The notes beneath the pieces are model-generated. The model had not been told where the DNA came from. It worked only from the letters and a program-made list of their open reading frames with translations, and did not search any database. A program made the translations under genes and the position numbers. From Actinoplanes lutulentus (lineage in GTDB: Bacteria > Actinomycetota > Actinomycetes > Mycobacteriales > Micromonosporaceae): 64,000 nucleotides of DNA. Within the stretch, counting starts at the first letter, position 1. Each line of letters begins with the position of its first letter. This document shows positions 17,086 to 26,892 of this stretch, piece by piece. The stretch is taken from positions 496,001 through 560,000 of the forward strand of contig NZ_QLMJ01000001.1 in the NCBI RefSeq assembly GCF_003259845.1, in the 5' to 3' direction.

Positions 17086-18096
17086 TCAGGAGAAAAGACC
17101 TGCGTACGCGTTGAGCGCCGGTTGTCCGCCGAGGTGCGCGTACAGCACGTTCGAGTCCCGGGCGATCTCGCCCCGGCCGACCAGATCGATCAGCCCGGCC
17201 ATCGACTTGCCCTCGTAAACCGGATCGGTCACCATGCCCTCGGTCCGGGCCGCCAGCTTCATCGCGTCCAGCGTCGCGGTGTCCGGGATGCCGTAGACAC
17301 CGCCGTGGTACCGCTCGTCCAGGATGATCTCGTCCTCGGTCAGGTCCCGCTCGACGCCGATCAGCGAGGCCGTGGCCCGCGCGATCCGTGCCACCTGGTC
17401 ACGGGTCTCGACCGGCTTGGCCGAGCCGTCGATGCCGATCACCCGGCGCGGGCGTCCACCGGCGGCCGCGAACCCGGCGATCATGCCGGCCTGGGTGCTG
17501 CCGGTCACCGAGCACACGATGATCGTGTCGAAGAAGACGTCCAGCTCACGCTCCTGCTCGATCAGTTCGTACGCCCAGTTCGCGAAGCCGAGACCGCCGA
17601 GTCGGTGGTCCGAGGCGCCGGCCGGGATGGCGTAGGGCGTACCCCCGCCGGCCTTGACCTCGGCGATGGCGGCGTCCCAGCTCTCCTTGAAGCCGATGCC
17701 GAAACCGGCCTTCACCAGCCGGACGTCCGCGCCGGCGAGCCGGCTGATCAGGATGTTGCCGACCTTGTCGTAGACGCTGTCCGGCCAGTCCACCCAGCTC
17801 TCCTGGACCAGCACGCACTTGAGGCCGGTGGCGGCGGCGACGGCCGCGACCTGCCGGGTGTGGTTGGACTGCACCCCGCCGATCGAGACGAGCGTGTCCG
17901 CGCCCTGCGCGAGCGCGTCAGCGACGAGATATTCCAGCTTGCGGGTCTTGTTGCCGCCGTACGCGATACCGGAGTTGCAGTCCTCCCGCTTCGCCCAGAC
18001 GGCGGCGCCGCCGAGGTGCTCGGTCAGCCGGTCGAGACGATGCACCGGCGACGGACCGAACAGCAGCGAGTGGCGGGGAAAATCGGCGATCGACAT
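17086..18096 (-). CDS. acdS: 1-aminocyclopropane-1-carboxylate deaminase
   Basis: The 336-residue protein is a fold-type II PLP enzyme. Lys50 in [11 protein letters not shown] is the cofactor Lys, and [17 protein letters not shown] binds the substrate carboxylate. Tyr294-Glu295 (PVYEGKS) and Leu322 (AHLGGQP) are the residues used to separate true ACC deaminases from D-cysteine desulfhydrases. It converts ACC, the plant ethylene precursor, to 2-oxobutanoate and ammonia. TGAGGAG, overlapping the end of the GntR gene, is its ribosome binding site, so the two genes form an operon. ACC as natural substrate is well supported but untested. Confidence 0.92.
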   Translation of the reverse strand: MSIADFPRHSLLFGPSPVHRLDRLTEHLGGAAVWAKREDCNSGIAYGGNKTRKLEYLVADALAQGADTLVSIGGVQSNHTRQVAAVAAATGLKCVLVQESWVDWPDSVYDKVGNILISRLAGADVRLVKAGFGIGFKESWDAAIAEVKAGGGTPYAIPAGASDHRLGGLGFANWAYELIEQERELDVFFDTIIVCSVTGSTQAGMIAGFAAAGGRPRRVIGIDGSAKPVETRDQVARIARATASLIGVERDLTEDEIILDERYHGGVYGIPDTATLDAMKLAARTEGMVTDPVYEGKSMAGLIDLVGRGEIARDSNVLYAHLGGQPALNAYAGLFS

Positions 18097-18105
18097 GCGG
18101 ACTCC

Positions 18106-18762
18106 TCAGAACGTGACGCTGTGGTGCAGATGGCCCCAGATGATCGAGTTGACCTCGACGGCCCGCGCCTCGTCGCGCGTGGCCAGGGCTTCGATGAGTT
18201 CGTCGTGCAGCCGCACCGAGCGGGAGGCTTGTGCTGAGGTGAAAAGCAGGCGCTCGGCTCGGCGTACCAAAGGGGTGTATCGATCGACGGTGCCGGTGGC
18301 CGCGGCATTTCCGTAAGCACGCAGCGGGATCGCGTGCACCTCGTCGTCGGCGGCCAAGGCCGCCTCGACGTCGCCATCGGCGACGGCGGCGGCAAACCGG
18401 GCGTTGGCTTCCCGCATGCGTTCCACCTGGTCAGTGGTCATTCTTGCGGCAACCGAGAGTACGGCCAGACCGTACATCGCCCCGACCACAGCCGCCGCGT
18501 CCTCGACGTCCTTGGCGACCACCTCGGTGACCCGGGTGTAACTCTGCGGCTTGGTCTCGACGAGCCCCTCACCGGCGAGGCGGGCGAGCGCTTCGCGGAT
18601 CGGGGCCCGGGAGAGACCGAGGCGCTCGGCCAGATCGTCGGGCCGCAGCGCGGCGCCGGGAGCGAGCGTGCCGTCAACGATGGCACCGAGCAGCCGCCCG
18701 TAAGCCGCGTCCCGCAACAGATGCCGTCCGACCGTCTCCACAACTGAAATGTTAGATACCAA
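18106..18762 (-). CDS. GntR-family (FCD subfamily) regulator of acdS
   Basis: The 218-residue protein has an N-terminal winged helix (LAPGAALRPDDLAERLGLSRAPIREALARLAGEGLVE, about residues 32-67) and an all-helical FCD-type C-terminal domain with metal-ligand-like His (EVHAIPL, HDELIEA, HLHHS). It lies nine bases upstream of acdS and probably senses its substrate or product. The start is TTG 18762 or GTG 18741; neither has a ribosome binding site. TGGTATCTAAC at the start resembles an FCD-family half-operator. Confidence 0.85.
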   Translation of the reverse strand: MVSNISVVETVGRHLLRDAAYGRLLGAIVDGTLAPGAALRPDDLAERLGLSRAPIREALARLAGEGLVETKPQSYTRVTEVVAKDVEDAAAVVGAMYGLAVLSVAARMTTDQVERMREANARFAAAVADGDVEAALAADDEVHAIPLRAYGNAAATGTVDRYTPLVRRAERLLFTSAQASRSVRLHDELIEALATRDEARAVEVNSIIWGHLHHSVTF

Positions 18763-18856
18763 TCACGCCCAAGGGCAACCCCCCGGCTCAGAGGACGCAC
18801 CGAGGCCTGCGGAACAACGCTTTCGCCACGACGGAGAGTGGACGCCCGGTGAGGCG

Positions 18857-19062
18857 CCCGCCAGATCTTGGAAACCTGTGGGTGCTCTAGCCCCTACAGA
18901 CTTCCGCAAAGCCGGAACCTTCCAACATCGTGGCTCCACAGCGTCCCCGCAATGACCGCAAATCACGTGAAATCGACCGGCCTCGGCGGCGACCGCCCGA
19001 GACTTGTGAGTTTGCGGTCGATCAGACGCCCGAACCGCACAAGATCTGTGACAACGCCGCGC
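18857..19062 (-). repeat. Dispersed intergenic element, copy 1
   Basis: The 360-base gap 18763-19122 has no convincing gene. Bases 19011-19062 (minus strand) match 40583-40634 at about 47 of 52 positions, and 18858-18877 matches 40687-40706. The element ends in inverted repeats (CAAGATCTG at 19040-19048, CAGATCTTG at 18862-18870). Confidence 0.72.
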
Positions 19063-19070
19063 CACAAGAG

Positions 19071-19101
19071 CCGCCCCGCCCCCATGTCGGAGGCGGGGCG
19101 G
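19071..19101 (-). terminator. GC hairpin terminator after lysyl-oxidase-like gene
   Basis: CCGCCCCGCC (19071-19080) pairs perfectly with 19092-19101 around an 11-base loop, 22 bases beyond the stop of the lysyl-oxidase-like gene. Confidence 0.6.
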
Positions 19102-19122
19102 GGGAACGAAACCCGGGAGGGG

Positions 19123-20715
19123 TCAGCCCACGATGCCGCTGACCTTCGGGACGGTCAGGGTGCGCTTCTTGGCGGTGCCGCCGATGACGATTTTGCGCAG
19201 CGCCGAGTTGTTCGTGGTGCTGGTCTCGGCGAGCTTCTTCGACGGGTTGGCGAGGACCTGGATGTAGTAGGTCCCGTTCTTCAGCTTGGTGATGTCGAAG
19301 GACTGGCCCGGCCGGTCCTGGCTGTACGTGTCACCGTTGCCGATGTCCAGAACCTCACGCACCGCGACGACGGTGTTGGCACCGCACGAGGTGGCGAGAT
19401 CGGTGTTGTCCGGCCGCCACTTCGCGCCCTTGATCGTGTAGTCGACGGCGTCGGTGTTGGCCAGGCAGAACGCCTCCTTGCCGCTGTGCACGACGAGCTT
19501 CTTGTCCGCGGCGAGCAGGTTGTACTGGGCGAAGTCGGTGAAGTGCCAGTGCATGTGGCCCTCGCGCGGGTCCCACTGCATCGTTCCGGCGGCCTTCGAG
19601 CCGACCTGCTTGCCCTTGGCGTCGAAGAAGTACTGGTACGCGTCCATCACCTCGGTGCCGGTACGACGGAAGCCGTCGACGAGCAGCGGCGAGGTGCCGG
19701 CGTTCCAGACGGTGGCGCCGAAGTTGACGTACGTCTTGCCGTCCGGCTGGCCGGTCTTCTCGTTGACGCCCTCAGAGAGGGAGATGCCCCAGGCCGGAAG
19801 CGACTTCAGGTCCGGCTTCGGACCGGCCGGGACGGTCTTGACCGTCTTCGGGCGAGCCGCCGAGGCGCGGAACTCGGGCAGGTACGACGAGACCTGACGG
19901 CTCGCGTCCCCTTCACCGTGGTGCAGGTCGTGCGCACCGGCGGGCGCCGGCTTCGACAAAGCCACCGCCGACGAAGCCGCCGACGAGGAAGCCGCCGCGG
20001 ACAGCGACGAGAACGTCGCGTCCACCACGTTCAGCGCCACCTTCGCGCTGGCCTGCTTCGCCGGGATCCCGAACAGCTTGGTGTACTTCGCGTTCACCGT
20101 CGCCGTCGCCGTGTACTTGCCGGCCTTCAGCTTCGACAGCGTCGCGCCGCTCGGCTGGTCCGGCACCGCGGCGTCCCAGCCGGCCTGGATACCCCAGACC
20201 GCACCGAGCGTGAACGGGTTCTCCCCGCCACACCGGGTCGGGTACGGGTTCGTGGCCGGCGCGTCCCGCCGGGTACGCCCGGACGAGTACGAGTTCGCAC
20301 AGAACGCCGTCTTGTAACTGGTGACCACCTTCCCGGCCTTGTCGGTGATGGTGATCGTGGTGAAGTCCTTGAGCCCGGTGAAGTCACGGACGGTCCCGAG
20401 CGGCAGCACCGCCTGGGTCTTCTTGCCGTTCTTCACGACGGTGCGGGTCGCGACGATCGGCGAGTCGTACCCCTTGCGGGTGGCACGGATCTCGAACGGG
20501 TCCTTGCCCGCGATCACGTGCAGGCCGAGGTCGAAGTACACGTAGACGTCGTCGCCGTCGGCGTACCGCTCGGCGGTGACGGTCTTGGCGGCGGCCACGA
20601 AGGACAGTGGCGGCGGCGCGGTCGCTGCCTCCGCCGCGCTCACGCCGGCGCCCGTGAGCAGTAGCGCGCCCACCGCGACGATCGCGATCGGCCTCCGCTT
20701 CCTCGGGTGTGTCAT
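19123..20715 (-). CDS. Secreted lysyl-oxidase-family protein
   Basis: From ATG 20715 (GGGGGGAA five bases upstream) the product is 530 residues. A basic N-terminus and hydrophobic core ending near AAEAATA form a signal peptide. Residues about 30-240 look like beta-sandwich modules; an Ala/Ser linker follows. The C-terminal domain (about 315-510) resembles lysyl oxidase: PLLVDGFRR...QYFFDAKG..GTMQWDPREGH, then His387, His389 and His391 in GHMHWHF, the copper triad, and NGTYYIQVLANP. Lysyl oxidases deaminate Lys side chains to aldehydes and so cross-link proteins. It lies downstream of a giant surface protein on the same strand. Confidence 0.78.
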   Translation of the reverse strand: MTHPRKRRPIAIVAVGALLLTGAGVSAAEAATAPPPLSFVAAAKTVTAERYADGDDVYVYFDLGLHVIAGKDPFEIRATRKGYDSPIVATRTVVKNGKKTQAVLPLGTVRDFTGLKDFTTITITDKAGKVVTSYKTAFCANSYSSGRTRRDAPATNPYPTRCGGENPFTLGAVWGIQAGWDAAVPDQPSGATLSKLKAGKYTATATVNAKYTKLFGIPAKQASAKVALNVVDATFSSLSAAASSSAASSAVALSKPAPAGAHDLHHGEGDASRQVSSYLPEFRASAARPKTVKTVPAGPKPDLKSLPAWGISLSEGVNEKTGQPDGKTYVNFGATVWNAGTSPLLVDGFRRTGTEVMDAYQYFFDAKGKQVGSKAAGTMQWDPREGHMHWHFTDFAQYNLLAADKKLVVHSGKEAFCLANTDAVDYTIKGAKWRPDNTDLATSCGANTVVAVREVLDIGNGDTYSQDRPGQSFDITKLKNGTYYIQVLANPSKKLAETSTTNNSALRKIVIGGTAKKRTLTVPKVSGIVG

Positions 20716-20827
20716 CTGTTCCCCCCATGCCGGTCGGCCGGTTTCGCACCGGCCTCGTGGCACAGATCCCACCGCAGAGCCTGTGAAACTCCTGTGAGGT
20801 CGCGAACGTTGGCACGGATCGGGGAGG

Positions 20828-23800
20828 TCAAGAAACCCGGAATGAAGGGCGCGATCGGCGAGTGACCAGCAGCAATGCGACGCCGGTGAGAATCATCGCG
20901 AATCCGGCGAGGAACATGGCGGCCGAGCCGCCGGTCACCGGCACGGTGCCGGGTGGGTGATCCGGTCCCGCTTGCGGATCTTCCGAGGGTACGACGACCG
21001 TCGACGGCGCCGTGGCCTCCACCGGATCGGCCGCCGCTGCCGTCCGGTCGCCGGTGACCAGCACCTCGTACGTGTGCCGCCCGCTGGCCGCTTCGCGTTC
21101 GGTCAGGTGGTAGACGTCGGACCTGCAGGTCACCGTCCCGCCCGGGGCGAGCCGGGTGGCGGGGCAGGTCACCTTCGCCGGCAGGCCGGTGACGCGGACG
21201 TTGACGAGGGTGACGTTGCCTTCGTTGCGCACCGCGACGGTGGAGACCACGTCGTCGGGCACACCGAGTTTGCCGTCGCCGTCGACGTCGGTCCAGGTGG
21301 CTTTCTGGTCGGCGATCAGCTTCGGCCGGGCGGCGGCGACCGGCACTGTCGTCTCGGCGCTGTTGGAGCCGACCCCGCGATCGGTGGTGGACCACAGGCC
21401 GGCGGCGGTGGCGCGGGCGGCGACCGGCCGGCTGTTGTCGATGTCGTCCTGGGTGACCCGGTACGCCCGATCGGCCGTACAGGTCGTCGACACGCCCACA
21501 GAAAGACGGGTGTCGGCGCAGGTAACCGACCCGGCCCGGGAGTCGGTGACGGTCAGCGAGCGAACGGTGACGTTGCCGGCGTTGGTGACCTGGTACCGGT
21601 ACCGCACGGTGTCGCCGATGTCGGCGGACGTGGCGGCGAGAACAGCGACGTCCCCGGCCTCCGACGCCGACGCGGTGATCGACGCCCACATCCGCAGCCG
21701 CAGCGCGGGCAGCGGATCGGCCACCCCGACGCTGACCTTGAACGGCCCGAAGGACTTCTTCCCCGGGGAGTACCCGACGACCGCGACCTCGTCGACGATG
21801 GCGGTGGCCGCGTCGATGTCGCCCTGGGTCACCCGGTAGACCCCGCTGACGCAGGTCATGCTGGCGCGTACCGCGAGGGTGGTCTGCGGGCAGCGGATCG
21901 GGCCGGTCCGGGTGGTCGTCACGGCGATCCCGGTCACCGGCTGGTTGCCTGAGTTGATCACCTCGTGGGTGTACGTGATGGTGTCGCCGAACTCGGCCGC
22001 GTCCTGGTTCGCGGCCGGCGTGACCACCGCTGTGGTGTGCACCATCAGTTCGGGCCAGCTGACCAGGATGGGCACGCCGACCTCGACCGGCCCGAACGTG
22101 CGGCCCTGTCCCCCGCCGCGCCCGCTGACCGTGGCCCGGTTGCGGACCTCGCCGCCGGCCGCCACGTCGTCAGCGGTCACGGTGTAGCTCGCGAGTGAAC
22201 GGCAGGTCATCGCGTCGCCGGGCGCCAGGGTGTCGTGCGTGCAACTGGCCGCCGCGAACCGGCTGTCCTCGACGATCACGTCACGCATGGTGAGGGTGCC
22301 GGGATTCGAGACCGTGTACTCGTACCCGATGGTGTCGCCCTCCCCGACGCCGTTGCGATGATCGCCGGGAGTGACCACCGCCTGGCCGGTGAGGGTGAGG
22401 CGCAGCGCGCCGGGCGCGATGGGAACGGTGATGCCCTCGGTCGCCTGCAGGCTCGCCGCGCTCTGCTGGGGTGAGCGTCCGCGCAGCTGGGCGGCGCCGG
22501 TCAGGGTTCCGCCGGTGTCGACGTCGGTCTGCCGGACGGTGTACGTCGCCGCGTCGCAGTCCATGATCGCGCCGACCGCGAGAGTGCCGGCCGGGCAGGA
22601 GGCGGTGCCGCCGAGGGTGTCGGTGACGGTGATGCCGGCCATCGTGACGTTGCCGGTGTTACGCACCCGGTACCGGGAGTCGACCAGGTCGCCGAGGGTG
22701 ACGCCGCTCTGGTGCACGGCGGGGCTGACGCTGGTGGTGACGGCGAGGGTCAGCAGCGGCGTGGATCCGACCACGGCGACCGACGACCCGCCCTCGGCGG
22801 TGGCGACGGCGGCACCGGGTGCCACGCTCGTTCCGGCGATGATCGCGTCGTTGACCACCGGCTGCTCGGCGTCGACGTCGTCCTGGGTGACCACGTACGG
22901 GGCGACGGACTGGCAGGGCACGGTGGCGCCGGCGGCGACGCTGGCCGGGCAGGTGACGCCGGAGACCTTGGAGTCGCTGACCGCGAGGTTGCCGAGGGTG
23001 ACGTTGCCGTTGTTGGTGACGACGTACGTGTACCCGATGGTGTCACCCACCGCGACGGTCGCCGCCGATGCCGGGGTGACCACGACCGCGAGCGCCGGCG
23101 CCGGGATGGCGACCGTGACGGAGGCGCTGTACGGCCCGTACGTCTTGACGGTCGAGGTGCCGGCGGGCACACCGGTGATCGTGGCCGAGCTGGTGATCGC
23201 CCCGCCGGTGTCGAGGTCGGCCGGGGTGACCGTGTACCGGTTGGCGGCCGCGATCGTGCAGGTCATCGAGGCGCCGATGGCCAGGGTGGTCTGCGGGCAG
23301 CTGACCGGCGTGACCCGGGTGTCGGTGACCGCGATGCTGTCCATGCTGACGTTGCCGTTGTTGGTGACCGCGTACGCGTAGTCGATGCGGTCACCGGCCG
23401 CCGCCGCGTTCTGCCGGCTGACCGTGCTGACGGTGGCGGTGACCACGGCGGTCAGCGACGGGACGGCTACTACTACGGGGACACTCGCGGTCGTCTGGGC
23501 GTACGCAATGGGTTCGATGTTGATCGGGGCTTGGGCTTTCGCGGTCGCGGTGTCGCTGATCGGATTGCCGGCGGTGATGTCCGCCGAGGTGACGAGATAG
23601 GTGCTGGCGGCCGTGCAGGTGACGTCGGCGGCCGGGACGAGGCTGGTGACGCCGCCGCAGTTGCCGATGCCGCCGCGGGTGCCGCTGACCGACAGGCTGC
23701 TCATGGTCAGGTTGCCGGTGTTGGTGATCTTGTACTGGTAGCTGATCGTGGTGCCGGCGGCGGCACCGACCGCCGAGCTCGGCGCGAGCGTGGTCAGTAC

Positions 23801-26794
23801 TTCGAGTTTGAGCACCGGCGCGGCCGCGGCGACCGTGACGGTCGCGGAGTCGGCGTTGTCGCTGGTGTCCGGGTCGGTGCTGCCCGACGCGATGATCTGG
23901 CTGGAGTTGGTGAGCGAACCGGATCCCTGCGCGCTCGCGGTGAGCAGTAGGTCCTCGGCCGCGGCACCGGCCGTGACCTGCGGAATCGACCAGATGCTGG
24001 CGCCCGAGTCGTAACTGCCGGAGCTGGGCGTGCCGGTGAGCAGGACCAGGCCGGCGTCGGCCTCCTCCCGCACCATCACACCGGCGGCGTCGGACGGGCC
24101 GTAGTTGCGCACCCGGATCGTGAAGGTCAGCTGGTCGCTCTGCACCACGCTGCCGGGGCTGACCGACTTGGTGACGCGCAGGTTGGAGCGGCGCTCGACG
24201 GTCCGGGTGGTGGTGACGCTGTTGTCCGAGCCGTCCGGGTCGGTGTTGGTCGCCGAGACCGTCGCGGTACGCGAGTACACCGGGGCCGAGTACGACGCCG
24301 ACAGCGGCACCCCGGCGAACTCGATCTGCCAGCTGGCCGAGGTGGCGAGCGACGGCCGGGTGCAGACGTAGATACCACCGTCGGCGGTGACCGTGCCGGG
24401 CGTGCCGGAGCCCTGGAAAGCGCAGGTCCCGCCGCTCTGGCTGGCGACCGGGATGGGCCGGCCGGCCGGGATGGCCTGGCGCAGCACGACACCCTCGGCC
24501 CGGGTCGGCCCGTCGTTGCCGACCGTGACGACCCCTTTGACGTCGTGCCCGGCGATCAGCGGCTGGGTGGTGTCGGTCTCGTTGGTGATCACCTGGGAGA
24601 CGGTCAGGTCGGCTTCCAGCTCGATGGTGAACAGGACGACCGAGGTGTCGTTCGCCGGGCTCGGGTCGGTGGTCGGCGAAATGACGGTGGTGCTGGCCCG
24701 CTGCGAGCCGGAGGCCGCGTTGGCGCCGATGGTGACGGTGCCGGCGATCCGCACCACCGCGGTGGCCGGCAGCGCCGGGAACGTGCAGGCCGTGGTGGTG
24801 CAGTACGGCGAGGCGGGCCGGTTGATGGTGAAGCCGACCGGTACGACGGTGTTGAACGAGACGTTTGTCGCCGCCGACGGGCCGTTGTTGGTGACGGTCA
24901 GCGTGAACGGCACGGTGTCGCCCGGCTTCGCGCTGGTCGCGCCGATGGTGAGCTGCACACCGACGTCGGCCTCGGCGGTGCCGGCCGACTGCACCGAGTA
25001 GTTGTTGTCGGCGATGTTGGTCTCGGGTGTCGACGAGCTGACCGAGACCGCGTTGTTGACCGCGCCGGTGCCGTTGGAATCGAGCTGCACCACGATGGTC
25101 ACGGTGCGCGGGACGCCCGGGTCGGTGGTGGGCAGCGTGCACTCGACAGTGCGGGTGGCCGCGGCGAGCGCGCACGTGCCGGCCGACGGGGTGGCGCTGA
25201 TGAACGTGGATCCGGTGGCGATCGGGTCGGTCAGCGTGATGTCGCGAGCGGTTGACGGACCGTTGTTTGTCACCGTCGCGGTGTAGGTCACCGTGGTGCC
25301 GGCGACCGGCACCGCGGGTGTGTACGCCTGAACCACCCGGAGGTCGGTGTGCGTGGCGACCGTCGAGCTCACCGACGTGGCGTTGTCCGCCTGGCTGATC
25401 TCGTACGTGGCGCTGGTCGCCGACGCGGTCAGGGTGGCCTGGGCACCCGGCGTGGCCTGGGGTATGACGGTGCCGGTGATGTTCATGGTGGCGGTGGCCC
25501 CGGCGGCCAGCGAGGGTATGTCGCAGGTCGCCAGATAACCGGAGACGTTGCAGGTGCCCTGCGGCGAGGTGGCGCCGATCCCGACGATGCCGAACGGGAT
25601 CACCGAACTCACCTGCACGGTGTTCGCGGTGTTCGGGCCCTTGTTGACCACGGTGAGCACGGTGCCGGCGGGCGAGCCGGCGATCGTGCCGGGTGCGACG
25701 ACCGCGGCGGTGATGGCAAGGTCGGCCGCGGCCGCGACGGTCGTTCCGGCGGTGCTGGAGGTCGAGGTCACCGTCGTGCTGGTGAGCGCGTCGAGGTAGG
25801 AGACGGCGGCCTCGTTGCTGATCGTCGAGGCGGCGGCCGCCGAGGTCACGCGTACCTGGTAGCTGAAGGACCGTGACTCGCCCACCGGGATCTGACCACC
25901 GGAGCTCGCGCCGGAGCCCGTTCCGGCACGAACCCGGACGGTACGCGAGGCCGCGTCGTACTCGCCCGTGTCGGAGTCGGCCGCGTCGGAGACCGTCGTC
26001 GAGCTGGAGCCGGTGATTGTCTTGATCGAGCCGGGCACGAACGTCACCCCGGCCGGCAGGTCGTCCGCGAAGATCACGTTCTTGGCCGGGTTGCCGCCCT
26101 GGTTGGAGGCGTTGACGGTGTAGGTGAGCACGTCGCCGACGTTCCCCGACCCGGCGGAGACCGACGCGGTGCTGACCAGGCAGGGCGCGTTGCCGAACGA
26201 GATGCCGTCGAGGAAGTTGCCGTACGTCGGCTTGTTCTGCGCCGCCGAGATCGAGTCGAACGCGAACCGGGAGACGGTCTGCCCGGCCGGAACCGTGTAG
26301 ATGCCGGACCAGGTCCCCCACGCCGCGGCGCCGTCGGAGATCAGCGTGCCCTGCTGGACCAGCGTGCCGCCGGGCGGGCCGATCTTGGTAGCCATCACGT
26401 CGGTGCCGAGCCGGCCGCGGTGCCTCAGCTCCCAGCGCAGCGTCTGGCCGGGAGTGGTTGGCAGGTCCTGGTACAGCTGGGAGACATAGTTGGCGTTGAG
26501 CTCGACGAACTGGTTGCCGGAGGCCGAGGTGAAGGTCTGCCGGACCTCGCGCCACAGCTCGAACACCTTGTCCGGGGCGGTGGTCTTCCAGCCGGGCATG
26601 TCCGGGCCCTCGGCGATCAGCGACATCGAGTTCGCGGCGATCACCGGCGCCTCGAAGTCACCGTTCGCGATCGTCACCGGGGTGGGGCAGGTGGTCTGCG
26701 CGGCGCGTGCCGGCACTGTTGTCTCCACACCCGGTAACAGCAGGAACAACGTACCCAGCAGGACGGCGACACCTAAAGGCGCGACTCCTTTCAC
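20828..26794 (-). CDS. Giant DUF11-repeat surface protein with sortase-like anchor
   Basis: The 1988-residue product starts with a signal peptide (about 1-31) and a jelly-roll-like domain (IANGDFEAPV...LDGISFGNAPC, about 35-205). Six DUF11 repeats with TNNGPS-type cores (about 205-1010) come next, then about eight repeats of a related type (TNNGNV cores, each with two Cys and a YTVTxxD block; about 1010-1900). The C-terminus is VPVTGG, a hydrophobic span and RRSRPSFR, an LPXTG-like cell-wall sorting signal with Val for Leu. It should form a long stalk on the surface, perhaps an adhesin. The GTG start has no clear ribosome binding site. Confidence 0.85.
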   Translation of the reverse strand: MKGVAPLGVAVLLGTLFLLLPGVETTVPARAAQTTCPTPVTIANGDFEAPVIAANSMSLIAEGPDMPGWKTTAPDKVFELWREVRQTFTSASGNQFVELNANYVSQLYQDLPTTPGQTLRWELRHRGRLGTDVMATKIGPPGGTLVQQGTLISDGAAAWGTWSGIYTVPAGQTVSRFAFDSISAAQNKPTYGNFLDGISFGNAPCLVSTASVSAGSGNVGDVLTYTVNASNQGGNPAKNVIFADDLPAGVTFVPGSIKTITGSSSTTVSDAADSDTGEYDAASRTVRVRAGTGSGASSGGQIPVGESRSFSYQVRVTSAAAASTISNEAAVSYLDALTSTTVTSTSSTAGTTVAAAADLAITAAVVAPGTIAGSPAGTVLTVVNKGPNTANTVQVSSVIPFGIVGIGATSPQGTCNVSGYLATCDIPSLAAGATATMNITGTVIPQATPGAQATLTASATSATYEISQADNATSVSSTVATHTDLRVVQAYTPAVPVAGTTVTYTATVTNNGPSTARDITLTDPIATGSTFISATPSAGTCALAAATRTVECTLPTTDPGVPRTVTIVVQLDSNGTGAVNNAVSVSSSTPETNIADNNYSVQSAGTAEADVGVQLTIGATSAKPGDTVPFTLTVTNNGPSAATNVSFNTVVPVGFTINRPASPYCTTTACTFPALPATAVVRIAGTVTIGANAASGSQRASTTVISPTTDPSPANDTSVVLFTIELEADLTVSQVITNETDTTQPLIAGHDVKGVVTVGNDGPTRAEGVVLRQAIPAGRPIPVASQSGGTCAFQGSGTPGTVTADGGIYVCTRPSLATSASWQIEFAGVPLSASYSAPVYSRTATVSATNTDPDGSDNSVTTTRTVERRSNLRVTKSVSPGSVVQSDQLTFTIRVRNYGPSDAAGVMVREEADAGLVLLTGTPSSGSYDSGASIWSIPQVTAGAAAEDLLLTASAQGSGSLTNSSQIIASGSTDPDTSDNADSATVTVAAAAPVLKLEVLTTLAPSSAVGAAAGTTISYQYKITNTGNLTMSSLSVSGTRGGIGNCGGVTSLVPAADVTCTAASTYLVTSADITAGNPISDTATAKAQAPINIEPIAYAQTTASVPVVVAVPSLTAVVTATVSTVSRQNAAAAGDRIDYAYAVTNNGNVSMDSIAVTDTRVTPVSCPQTTLAIGASMTCTIAAANRYTVTPADLDTGGAITSSATITGVPAGTSTVKTYGPYSASVTVAIPAPALAVVVTPASAATVAVGDTIGYTYVVTNNGNVTLGNLAVSDSKVSGVTCPASVAAGATVPCQSVAPYVVTQDDVDAEQPVVNDAIIAGTSVAPGAAVATAEGGSSVAVVGSTPLLTLAVTTSVSPAVHQSGVTLGDLVDSRYRVRNTGNVTMAGITVTDTLGGTASCPAGTLAVGAIMDCDAATYTVRQTDVDTGGTLTGAAQLRGRSPQQSAASLQATEGITVPIAPGALRLTLTGQAVVTPGDHRNGVGEGDTIGYEYTVSNPGTLTMRDVIVEDSRFAAASCTHDTLAPGDAMTCRSLASYTVTADDVAAGGEVRNRATVSGRGGGQGRTFGPVEVGVPILVSWPELMVHTTAVVTPAANQDAAEFGDTITYTHEVINSGNQPVTGIAVTTTRTGPIRCPQTTLAVRASMTCVSGVYRVTQGDIDAATAIVDEVAVVGYSPGKKSFGPFKVSVGVADPLPALRLRMWASITASASEAGDVAVLAATSADIGDTVRYRYQVTNAGNVTVRSLTVTDSRAGSVTCADTRLSVGVSTTCTADRAYRVTQDDIDNSRPVAARATAAGLWSTTDRGVGSNSAETTVPVAAARPKLIADQKATWTDVDGDGKLGVPDDVVSTVAVRNEGNVTLVNVRVTGLPAKVTCPATRLAPGGTVTCRSDVYHLTEREAASGRHTYEVLVTGDRTAAAADPVEATAPSTVVVPSEDPQAGPDHPPGTVPVTGGSAAMFLAGFAMILTGVALLLVTRRSRPSFRVS

Positions 26795-26855
26795 GTTCGG
26801 GACGTTATGCCGGAAGAGTGCTTTTCACGGTTGCTTTGGCGGTATTGGCCCGCCG

Positions 26856-26885
26856 GGGCCCGGCAGCCTGTAAAGAGCCGGGCCC
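26856..26885 (-). terminator. Hairpin after small secreted protein gene
   Basis: GGGCCCGGC (26856-26864) pairs with 26877-26885 around a 12-base loop. It lies between the stop of the upstream secreted protein gene and the start of the giant surface protein, so the two are probably separate transcripts. Confidence 0.55.
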
Positions 26886-26892
26886 GGACGAA

